Shown: positions 7,127-12,114 of the stretch, piece by piece
How positions within the stretch are numbered: position 1 is the stretch's first letter
Layout: every line of letters begins with the position of its first letter
Assembly (NCBI RefSeq): GCF_000721235.1
Contig: NZ_JOFH01000072.1
Coordinates: forward strand, 1-12,114
Direction: 5' to 3'
DNA from: Streptomyces olivaceus
GTDB taxonomy: Bacteria; Actinomycetota; Actinomycetes; Streptomycetales; Streptomycetaceae
Length of the DNA: 12,114 bases
Program-made: the position numbers and the translations under genes
Notes under the pieces: model-generated
Told to the model about the DNA's origin: nothing
What the model saw: the letters and a program-made list of their open reading frames with translations, nothing else
Databases searched by the model: none

Positions 7127-7817
7127 GTGGTCATTGCCGTCGGCATCCCTGGGTTCCTCGCCCCGGAACAGGCGGAAGGACTGCCGGTCACACCGGCCGC
7201 AGACGTCTTCGCGCTCGGCGCGGTCCTCGTCGCCGCCAGCGGCGGCAACGCCTTCGGGGAAGGCACCCCGGCGGTCATGATGTACCGCTCGGTCCACCAC
7301 GAGCCCAACCTGACCACCCTGCCACCCGCACTGCGCGGTGTCGTCGTCGCCTGTATGGAGAAGACGCCCCAACACAGGCTCACCATCGACCAGCTGCTGG
7401 ACCTACTCATCTCCAGGGAGCACGAGCCACCGCCGGCCTATGAGCCCACTCAGGTCACTTCTGCGTCACCGCCACCGATGCCGGCCTACCCGCCCCCGCC
7501 TCCGAACCTGCCACCCACGACCGACGCGAACCCCGAAGCCCCCCCAGCTTCTTGCCATGGACCGCAAGAACGCCATCGTGGCGGACACTGAAGACATCTC
7601 GCTGGGCAACAACGGCCACACCACTCATCTGATCTGGCACACCGTCCGCGCTGTGACCTACGAGGAAACCGGTCGAGGCCTGGGCCTGACTGTCACCGTC
7701 CACCTCGCCGATGGCACGACCCACGCATGCCGTGTGACGACACGCGATGAGGAAGAACTGGACGACTGGATCGACCGGCTCACCCTTGTCCGGGAGCACT
7801 TCCTCCCCGGCCGCTGA
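7127..7817 (+). pseudogene. Ser/Thr protein kinase, C-terminal half of the catalytic domain plus linker and tail domain
   Basis: Residues after GTG 7127 contain kinase subdomain VIII (GIPGFLAPEQ, usually GTPxxxAPEQ), subdomain IX (PAADVFALGAVL) and subdomain XI (ALRGVVVACMEK and TPQHRLTIDQLLDLL). The whole N-terminal lobe, with the ATP-binding loop, lysine and catalytic HRD and DFG, is missing, so it cannot be active. A Pro-rich linker (about 7430-7545) follows. The kinase frame stops at 7589-7591, but the frame one base over continues as MDRKNAIVADTEDISL, LTVTVHLADGTTHACRV and ELDDWIDRLTLVREHFLPGR to TGA 7815-7817. The ATG at 7557 in this second frame has no ribosome-binding site. Removing one C from the C7 run at 7539-7545 joins both parts, so I read them as one former gene whose tail is an 85-residue beta-rich domain. 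Confidence 0.7.
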
Positions 7818-8042
7818 CGCGGGTGTGCTCGGGGGCGGCTGCTGGCGCGGCCGGGCTTCAAGCCGTTCCTCCCGTGGGCCGCCTTCCCGTACCGGTTCCT
7901 CCCGTCTTCCCAGCAGGAACTTTTGCACCTGCCGTACGGCGCCTGGAACCGAACCGGCCGGTAACCGCTACGACCATTTCCTGGCGGCTGCCACCTGCAG
8001 CCGTCTCCCTGATCAGCGACGTCTCCTACCCCACCGCCCCCC

Positions 8043-8050
8043 TTTTTTTT
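8043..8050 (+). repeat. T8 run preceded by C6
   Basis: Six C (8037-8042) directly followed by eight T is exceptional in DNA this GC-rich. There is no hairpin immediately upstream, so a normal intrinsic terminator on the plus strand is not supported. Confidence 0.5.
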
Positions 8051-8054
8051 CAGC

Positions 8055-8243
8055 CGGAAGCAGCGACACCGACAGAACCCTCAGCTTCTCGTCACCGGCA
8101 TGGGCACTCCCGCCGACAAGGCCGTCGCAACCGCAGCCCGGACCGGATGAGCCCTGCTCCGACTGCCCGCCCGCATCACCAGACAGACCGACATCGAAGC
8201 CCTCCGCACCGTGCGCGCCGTCACCGAACGGCTGCTTGAGTCA
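8055..8243 (+). pseudogene. protein fragment with in-frame stop, family unknown
   Basis: One frame reads RKQRHRQNPQLLVTG, MGTPADKAVATAARTG, stop (TGA 8148-8150), then ALLRLPARITRQTDI and EALRTVRAVTERLLES. Codon third positions are mostly G/C and the residue mix looks like real protein, especially the second, helical half. The stop and the lack of a start suggest a remnant. I do not recognise the family. Confidence 0.3.
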
Positions 8244-8476
8244 GTTTCTGACAGAGTCGGCCCTGTTCCGTCCCTTCACGGCTGTCGGGCGGTGGCGAGA
8301 CCGCGACGGTGCACGTGTGCGTGGCCGAAGCGCGGTCGCGCCGTCGGCTCCCAGCGATATGCCTGCGGACCGGAACGGAGGCGGGCACATCGGCCGCTGC
8401 CGCGCATGCTGGGACGATACGACTACGGCTGAAGGACAGCGGTGACTTGGTCGGGGTAACGGCGGCCGAGAAGGTT

Positions 8477-8504
8477 CCCGTCCGGCCCGCGCGGGCCGGA
8501 CGGG
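8477..8504. terminator. 28-base perfect palindrome
   Basis: Two 14-base arms, CCCGTCCGGCCCGC and its exact reverse complement, meet without a spacer. A T/C-rich stretch (CTTCCTTCTTT, about 8515-8525) follows on the plus strand. It lies between the plus-strand decayed genes and the minus-strand gene ending at 8911, so a bidirectional terminator is the simplest reading. A binding site for a dimeric protein is possible. Only one copy was seen in the window. Confidence 0.5.
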
Positions 8505-8910
8505 GCGCGGCCCGCTTCCTTCTTTGATCAGCACAAAGGAGACCGCGCGACGCCTTCCAGTCCAGGAAGGTGAGGCCCTGGTGCGGTGCCTCGCTCTCAT
8601 CATGACGTGCATATGCAGCAACCGGGGCGGAAGAGCTCGAATTTTCCCCCCTTGTCGCCCAGTTTTCGACGCTCCGGACAGGTGTCCTACGTCTGGTGTA
8701 TAGGACTGGACCGGTACTGAGAGCCCAGCTCTTTTTCCCGTCACCTGCTGATTACGTTGAGTGTTTATCTGCGGAGGCTGCATGCTGGGCGCCCGGCCTG
8801 CAGTCAGCGCTTCAGCACCGCTGCACAGGACCGGACTCCGAGTCCTCCAGTCCTACCCCGTTCGCAGGAAGGTCTCATGTCTCCAAGTTCGAAGTGCCTG
8901 CCTGGGACGT
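8505..8910. other. intergenic; small inverted repeats only
   Basis: No gene is supported. GTCCTA (8684-8689) and TAGGAC (8701-8706) form a 6-base inverted repeat. Two good-looking ribosome-binding sites with ATG (GGAGG before 8782, GGAAGG before 8877) lead to frames with no protein-like character, the second running into the opposing gene. They could be remnants of lost genes. Confidence 0.35.
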
Positions 8911-9393
8911 TTACCGGCGCAGGGCGCGGGCGAGGGCCCAGGCGGCCCCGGCGGCGGGAAACAGCGGGAGGGCCGAGGCGAGGCTGCCCATCGCGATCAG
9001 CGTGATGGCGATGCCGAAGACGACGGTGCCGATGAGGAGGAAGCAGTATAAGCCGACGCGCGGCAGGGTCTGGAGTAGCGCCATGCGCTGCTGACGACGG
9101 TGGTGACGCCGCCGCGCACGGGCGACTTGACGCATCCGGCCCCGGACGGCTCGCAGTCCGGCCTCACTGGCGGCTCGATCGGCCTCCACCTTGGTCAGCA
9201 GCGCCGTGAAGGCGCCGTTCACGTCCAGGTCCGCGCCAAGGTCGACGTTCATGGCGGTGAGGAGCGATGCGACGGCCTCCTTGACGGCGGTGTCGTTCTC
9301 CTTGGCGTCGAGGACTGCGGTCAGCGCAGTGAGGCGCGCATCGAAGTCGCGCTCGAAGGACTCGATGCGGTGGGCGGGAGAGGCGGTCACCAT
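8911..9393 (-). CDS. coiled-coil protein with C-terminal membrane hairpin, unknown function
   Basis: A 160-residue protein. Residues 8-90 are helical and charged (RIESFERDFDARLTALTAVL, then KVEADRAASEAGLRAVRGRM), probably a coiled coil. A very basic patch follows at 92-103 (RARRRHHRRQQR), then two closely spaced membrane helices at about 115-135 and 138-156. The N-terminal part and basic patch should face the cytoplasm, with only a short loop outside. The start is ATG 9393, with AGGAG ending five bases upstream; the same frame is open to 9429 but without a better site. It lies downstream of the sigma-factor and small membrane-protein genes on the same strand, separated by a strong hairpin. 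It may be co-regulated with them or have its own promoter. No known family recognised. Confidence 0.75.
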   Translation of the reverse strand: MVTASPAHRIESFERDFDARLTALTAVLDAKENDTAVKEAVASLLTAMNVDLGADLDVNGAFTALLTKVEADRAASEAGLRAVRGRMRQVARARRRHHRRQQRMALLQTLPRVGLYCFLLIGTVVFGIAITLIAMGSLASALPLFPAAGAAWALARALRR

Positions 9394-9437
9394 GACGGCT
9401 CCTGTGGTTGGGGTTCCTACACCCAGCACGACGAAGA

Positions 9438-9470
9438 CCGGGACCCGACTTGTGAAGTCGCAGGTCCCGG
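9438..9470 (-). terminator. strong hairpin between two membrane-protein genes
   Basis: CCGGGACC plus CGACTT (9438-9451) pair with AAGTCG and GGTCCCGG (9455-9460 and 9463-9470). This gives 14 base pairs with a GTG loop and a 2-base bulge. It lies 88 bases past the stop of the 9559 gene and 45 bases before the start of the 8911 gene. A terminator for the sigma-factor unit, or an attenuating leader for the next gene, both fit. Confidence 0.55.
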
Positions 9471-9558
9471 CCCTGGGTCAGTGGTCTTCTACGGTGAACT
9501 TAACTGGAGTCCCTCCCACCTTTGGCGGTACGAAGGCGAGGTCGTGGATCGCGTGCTA

Positions 9559-9879
9559 CTACGCCCTCTTCGGCTCGGAGGCGCGCAAGGTTCGAGGTGA
9601 CCGCAGGGAGCGGCGTGCGGATCGCCCTTCCGACGCTTGGGCGCGCAGTGTCGGGTCGTCCCAGACCGCGACGGGGGTACGGGCTGCCTCGATTCGGCTA
9701 AGGACACGCCGGACGGGTGCCAACACGGCGGTCATGACAATCGAGATGTACAAGATGATGCGGTCGTACACGAAGGGCTCCTTCTGCTCGCTCAGCTCGA
9801 AGATGTTCTTGCTCTTGTTCATGGTCTTGCTCTTGCTCTTGTTCTCGTCCTTGTTGCTGATCTCTTTGGGCTGGGGCAT
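9559..9879 (-). CDS. Lys/Asn-rich single-helix membrane protein, unknown function
   Basis: From ATG 9879 the product has 106 residues. Residues 1-37 are strongly polar (MPQPKEISNKDENKSKSKT, then MNKSKNIFELSEQKEP), using Lys and Asn codons that are rare in this genome and a near-repeat of the KSK unit. A membrane helix spans about 39-56 (DRIILYISIVMTAVLAPV), followed by a basic helix and a Ser/Arg-rich C-terminus. An in-frame ATG at 9945 would add 22 Arg/Pro-rich residues; neither start has a strong ribosome-binding site. It begins 92 bases downstream of the sigma-factor gene on the same strand, so an operon is likely. Its size and single helix could suit a membrane partner of the sigma factor, but no anti-sigma motif (such as HxxxCxxC) is present. 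Function unknown. Confidence 0.65.
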   Translation of the reverse strand: MPQPKEISNKDENKSKSKTMNKSKNIFELSEQKEPFVYDRIILYISIVMTAVLAPVRRVLSRIEAARTPVAVWDDPTLRAQASEGRSARRSLRSPRTLRASEPKRA

Positions 9880-9971
9880 CGGCGATGACCCCACTCGGGC
9901 GAACGGGAGACGTGGACGGGGTCGGACCGCTTCACGCCTATCCATTGACCCGCGAAGGGCTATCGCCGGCC

Positions 9972-10619
9972 TCAGCCGCGCAGCCGGTCGCGCAGACGCT
10001 CGCGTACCTCGGCGGTGTTGAGGACGGCCTGCGCCTTCGAGAGGTCCTTGCGCACGGAGGTGGCCTTGATGCCGAGCATCTCGGCGATGTCGGCACCTGA
10101 GTACTTGCCGACGTGGTACAGCACGTAGACGTGATGCTGCCGGTCAGGCAGGACGTCGTAGAGGACGTCGCGGACCTGGAGGTAGCCCTCCGCCGCCTCG
10201 GCGACGTCCGGATCGGTCCACGCCTCCGGCATCACGCCGTGCTTCTCCAGCGCCCGCGCCTCCGCGTCCATGCGGCGCAACTCGTCCAGGGCACGCCGGG
10301 TGAGAACGGTGGCGATCCACCCGCGAGGGTTCTTGATGGTGCGGGGGTCCTCGGGGAGGTTCGCGATGATGTGCTCGACCCCCGTGTGAAGGAAGTCCTC
10401 GGCCTGGTGGCCCCGCACGAAGTGCTGGGTGAGCGCGAGCCAGTGCGACCTGTGCTTGATGAGGAGATTCATGATCTCCTCCCTGGCCCTCTCCTTCGCT
10501 TCCTCCTCGGTCGTACCCCGTGCCTGGAAGCGATCCTGGACCAGATTGCGGATCGTTTGCTTCCGCTTGCGCGGTCGCCCCGAACTTGCTACTGACTCGG
10601 TCACGTTCGTCTTCTCCAT
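9972..10619 (-). CDS. ECF-type RNA polymerase sigma factor (sigma-70 family)
   Basis: A 215-residue protein with the two-domain layout of group 4 (ECF) sigma factors. After a basic N-terminal extension (1-50, including RPRKRKQTIRN), a sigma-2-like region covers about 52-118, with HQAEDFLHTGVEHIIANLPE and NPRGWIATVLTRRALDELRR. A sigma-4-like region covers about 145-205, with LPDRQHHVYVLYHVGKYSG and the helix-turn-helix ADIAEMLGIKATSVRKDLSK. It should bind core RNA polymerase and direct it to a small promoter set. The start is ATG 10619, which matches domain spacing better than the in-frame start 12 codons upstream at 10655; AGAAG upstream is a modest ribosome-binding site. It heads a minus-strand group with two small membrane-protein genes. 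No zinc-type anti-sigma gene follows. A hairpin and a palindrome lie in its upstream region. Confidence 0.85.
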   Translation of the reverse strand: MEKTNVTESVASSGRPRKRKQTIRNLVQDRFQARGTTEEEAKERAREEIMNLLIKHRSHWLALTQHFVRGHQAEDFLHTGVEHIIANLPEDPRTIKNPRGWIATVLTRRALDELRRMDAEARALEKHGVMPEAWTDPDVAEAAEGYLQVRDVLYDVLPDRQHHVYVLYHVGKYSGADIAEMLGIKATSVRKDLSKAQAVLNTAEVRERLRDRLRG

Positions 10620-10633
10620 GAATCTTCTGTGAC

Positions 10634-10651
10634 TGCCACGCCGTTGTGGCA
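10634..10651. promoter_or_regulatory. small hairpin in the sigma-factor leader
   Basis: TGCCAC (10634-10639) and GTGGCA (10646-10651) pair around GCCGTT. The hairpin is 15 bases upstream of the preferred sigma-factor start, close to the ribosome-binding site, so it could affect translation or act as an operator. It overlaps the longer alternative start at 10655, which argues mildly against that start. Confidence 0.35.
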
Positions 10652-10684
10652 TCACCGGCCGACCGGCGGCTGCTGCCCTGACAC

Positions 10685-10696
10685 CACGACGTCGTG
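10685..10696. promoter_or_regulatory. CACGACGTCGTG palindrome upstream of the sigma factor
   Basis: A perfect 12-base palindrome 66 bases before the sigma-factor start, next to an AT-richer stretch (about 10705-10725) where a promoter would be expected. It may be the site of a dimeric regulator. No -35/-10 pair, and no AAC...CGTC-type ECF promoter, could be fixed with confidence. Confidence 0.35.
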
Positions 10697-10914
10697 CCTC
10701 GGACGCAAAATGTGAAACCGCAGGTCACGCAACCGTCAGATGCCCCACGATTGGGCCTCCACGGTGGGCAGGAGAAGGACGTCGACCACGGTGAGCCCCA
10801 GTTCGCCGACAGGGCCAGGTGGCCCGGCAACCACGCTCTGTATGACCCGCGCCCGGCGCCCCCCCCACGCCCGGTCCGGGTATGAGCTGCCGCTTCTACT
10901 GCTCCGGCGACACA

Positions 10915-10946
10915 CCTGACCACAGGGCCGACCACGGCAGGTCAGG
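10915..10946 (-). terminator. inverted repeat overlapping the stop of the DUF6233-like gene
   Basis: CCTGACC (10915-10921) and GGTCAGG (10940-10946) are perfect 7-base arms with an 18-base loop; the right arm includes the stop codon. A second, tighter repeat GGGCCA-GG-TGGCCC lies at 10812-10825. Either could end transcription of the minus-strand gene. Confidence 0.35.
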
Positions 10947-11313
10947 AGTCGGTGATGTGGTCGAACCCGATCAGCATCGGCGTCAATCCCTGAGTGCACC
11001 CGCACAGCGTGCACAGCTGAGTCCCCAGGTTCTCCGCGACGTTCAACGCGTGCTCCACATCGAGCAGCGGCGCGCCCTGCGGTGCCTCTTCGCAGTCCGG
11101 TGCGTTCAGCACGCCGCGGACCGGGCCCCGCCCCTCGCGGACCTTCGCCAGGACCCAGCCCGAAGGCCGGCGCTCCCCGAGGACCTCGCGGACCACCGAC
11201 GTCGGTGGCGCGGGCGGAAGAGGCGCGGTGGGGACCTGGTCGTAGTCGACGTCGTCGACCGGCCGCACGTGCTCGGACGCCCGGACCCACACCCGGTGTT
11301 CCGCCGCCTCCAC
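10942..11313 (-). CDS. DUF6233-like small protein, possibly N-terminally truncated
   Basis: A 123-residue frame starting at GTG 11313. It contains RVWVRASEHVRPVDDVDYDQVP (7-28) split by charged residues, GWVLAKVREGRG (52-63), VLNAPDCEEAPQGAPLLD (68-85) and a C-terminal LCTLCGCTQGL with paired cysteines. This ordering resembles streptomycete proteins I recall as DUF6233, in which a Cys-containing VH..DC segment is followed by a CxxC near the end; the CxxC may bind metal. Members usually carry a longer helical N-terminus. Here an in-frame TAG lies a few codons upstream of the GTG, so the start region may be lost. AGGA lies 7 bases upstream of GTG. Function of the family is unknown. It lies upstream of the sigma-factor gene on the same strand but over 300 bases away. 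Confidence 0.65.
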   Translation of the reverse strand: MEAAEHRVWVRASEHVRPVDDVDYDQVPTAPLPPAPPTSVVREVLGERRPSGWVLAKVREGRGPVRGVLNAPDCEEAPQGAPLLDVEHALNVAENLGTQLCTLCGCTQGLTPMLIGFDHITDS

Positions 11314-11768
11314 GCCGTCGTCCTACTGGGGAGGAGGCAGTATTTGGTTCGTGCGGTATTTCCGTGTCGATGGGGCCTTGTAGGACCACCTGCTCGCTTG
11401 CTTGGGTCCGTCGGATGTACTACCTCTGGTACCGATGAAAGACCAGGTCATCGCCCTGCTTTTCTTCCTACAGGCAGGACACGCAGCCAAGAGTGCGTCC
11501 TCTACGGGGTGCTCGTGGGGGTCGACTGCTTCGGTCTGTCGGGGGTATCTGTGAGCCATCTTGCTTGTGGCGTACACCGTTTTTCGGCACTTGCTTGCGC
11601 CATAGTTCGCCCCTGGCCCAGCGTTCCGCCGGGTGGTGTGGTTGACACCCGGACTGCCTGGTCGGAGTGGTCGAGCAGGGGGCGTTTGGTGGGCCTTCAA
11701 CATCAGCCGTAGGGATCTTTTGGCCAGTTGTCGCCTATGGCTGATCTCTTACGGTCGTCGCCGTGAGT
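11314..11768. other. intergenic, lower GC, no convincing gene
   Basis: Noticeably lower GC than the rest of the window, with poly-T and TTGCTTG-like motifs (for example CTTGCTTG at 11560 and 11590). An isolated TTGACA at 11642-11647 has no matching -10. A minus-strand frame from 11559 to 11323 has poor third-position bias. Sequence of foreign or non-coding origin is possible. Confidence 0.35.
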
Positions 11769-11820
11769 CACTGTGCAACCGTTGCGCAAGAATCAGAGCG
11801 GAACATACGTTGTGCAACAG
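11769..11820. promoter_or_regulatory. cluster of GTTGTGCAAC-type palindromes, possible operator
   Basis: TGTGCAAC (11772-11779) and GTTGCGCA (11781-11788) form a palindrome with one mismatch around a central C. It contains a perfect TTGCGCAA at 11782-11789. A second related site, GTTGTGCAAC, lies at 11809-11818. TTGCGC and an ATACGT-like hexamer are 17 bases apart between the sites and might form a weak promoter. The arrangement resembles an operator with two copies for a dimeric repressor; no regulated gene is intact next to it. Confidence 0.4.
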
Positions 11821-12030
11821 ATCTAGTGCGTTGCTCCCCAGGGAGATCGACTCCTAGGCGGAACCGAGAGTCGGCGCGAGGGGACAGAGTGCGTCAGCCG
11901 TCTCGGGAAAGACCCCCCGTCTGTGGTTGTCGGCGTCACTGGATGCAGCGCAGCGAGGTCACAACGGGGCTGAGGTAGTCAAGAAGCAGGCCCTCTTCTA
12001 CTGACTGTCCGAGCCCCTAGTAGTGCTTGG
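11821..12030. other. intergenic, nothing identified
   Basis: No gene or clear structure seen. If the right-edge gene is a transposase, the end of its element should lie within about 11990-12030, for example around CCCCTAGTAGTGCTTGGTCA, but no inverted partner is visible inside the window. Confidence 0.3.
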
Positions 12031-12114
12031 TCATGTCGGTGTGAGGTCTGGGATGTCGCGGTGACAGGTGGGGCAGGCGCCGGTCCAGATCGCGAGGAGT
12101 GTCTGCAGTTCGCG
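12031..12114 (-). CDS. C-terminal end of a gene running off the right edge (partial), possibly a transposase
   Basis: The last 27 codons before TGA (12031-12033) read RELQTLLAIWTGACPTC then HRDIPDLTPT. Third positions are almost all G or C, unlike the preceding 700 bases, so it is real coding sequence. A CPTC pair near the C-terminus with a short tail is reminiscent of transposase ends I have seen in Streptomyces, but the family cannot be fixed from 27 residues. Confidence 0.5.
   Translation of the reverse strand, partial: RELQTLLAIWTGACPTCHRDIPDLTPT

Larger units (their letters stand above)
7818..8476. other. decayed coding remnants without an intact gene
   Basis: The clearest pieces share one frame: PGFKPFLPWAAFPYRFLP, SSQQELLHLPYGAWNRTGR ending at TAA 7962-7964, and the two segments listed separately at 8055-8243. 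Third positions are G/C-rich in these pieces but stops interrupt them and no start is apparent. Longer open frames here translate to Ser/Pro/Arg-rich sequence and are probably shadows. Confidence 0.35.

Noticed and set aside
6635..7375. Minus-strand open frame of about 246 residues
   Set aside because: Runs antisense across the kinase fragment, whose plus-strand motifs are unmistakable.
8241..8783. Minus-strand open frame of about 180 residues
   Set aside because: Spans the 28-base palindrome, is Arg/Ser/Pro-rich and shows no domain.
8757..9051. Plus-strand frames with good ribosome-binding sites at 8782 and 8877
   Set aside because: Both lead into sequence antisense to the 8911 gene without protein-like character.
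10736..11389. Minus-strand open frame of about 217 residues
   Set aside because: Overlaps the DUF6233-like gene in a different frame; translation is Gly/Arg low-complexity.
11323..11559. Minus-strand frame starting MAHRYPRQ with a CPAC pair, 78 residues
   Set aside because: Third-position GC is only about 65 percent by eye, there is no ribosome-binding site, and no family is recognised. A foreign low-GC gene cannot be excluded.
11642..11647. Perfect TTGACA promoter hexamer
   Set aside because: No plausible -10 hexamer at 16-19 bases and no gene downstream on that strand.
11763..11978. Plus-strand frame starting at GTG in the palindrome cluster
   Set aside because: No ribosome-binding site, Arg/Ser-rich translation, and it overlies the operator-like repeats.
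1..12114. tRNA genes, attachment sites, CRISPR arrays, replication origin
   Set aside because: Read by eye on both strands; no tRNA T-arm, regularly spaced repeats or iteron cluster was found.

Overview
The window looks like an accessory stretch of a Streptomyces (or close actinomycete) genome. Base composition is very GC-rich, real reading frames have strongly G/C-biased third codon positions, and several small proteins resemble lineage-restricted streptomycete families (DUF6207-like, DUF6233-like). No RNA gene, CRISPR array or complete mobile element was seen. Much of the window is decayed: relics of two insertion sequences, a truncated kinase and several broken small genes lie between a handful of intact genes. 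This suggests a chromosome-arm or island location (inference).

Layout, left half. At the far left a minus-strand gene runs off the edge (1-51), divergent from a DUF6207-like gene (104-334). That gene converges, over a hairpin, on a secreted HNH nuclease gene (351-1019, minus). An IS110-type transposase scrap (1402-1536, minus) abuts the end of a membrane-anchored helix-turn-helix protein gene (1594-2597, minus). The start of that gene appears frameshifted at a C4/G4 run. A small membrane-protein gene (2696-2863, plus) diverges from it and overlaps a probably broken second frame by GTGA. From about 3189 to 4727 lies a 5'-truncated, multiply frameshifted IS1380-family element.

Middle. An intact gene for a three-helix membrane protein with a large cysteine-containing outer domain (5065-6258, plus) follows a stem-loop-rich leader. 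After it come a frameshifted membrane/coiled-coil gene (6532-6732) and the C-terminal half of a Ser/Thr kinase plus its tail domain (7127-7817). More decayed sequence, with a T8 run, leads to a 28-nt perfect palindrome (8477-8504).

Right half. Three minus-strand genes form the best-preserved block: an ECF-type sigma factor (9972-10619), a Lys/Asn-rich single-helix membrane protein (9559-9879), and, beyond a strong hairpin, a coiled-coil protein with a C-terminal membrane hairpin (8911-9393). Upstream are a DUF6233-like gene (10942-11313, minus), about 700 bases of non-coding sequence with TTGTGCAAC/TTGCGCAA palindromes, and the tail of a gene running off the right edge (12031-12114, minus).

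A recurring observation is that single-base changes in short G or C runs would restore the frame of several otherwise broken genes. This may mean sequencing errors rather than decay. The most promising undescribed unit is the sigma factor with its two small membrane proteins and no recognisable zinc-type anti-sigma partner. The membrane-anchored HTH regulator with an outer domain is second.
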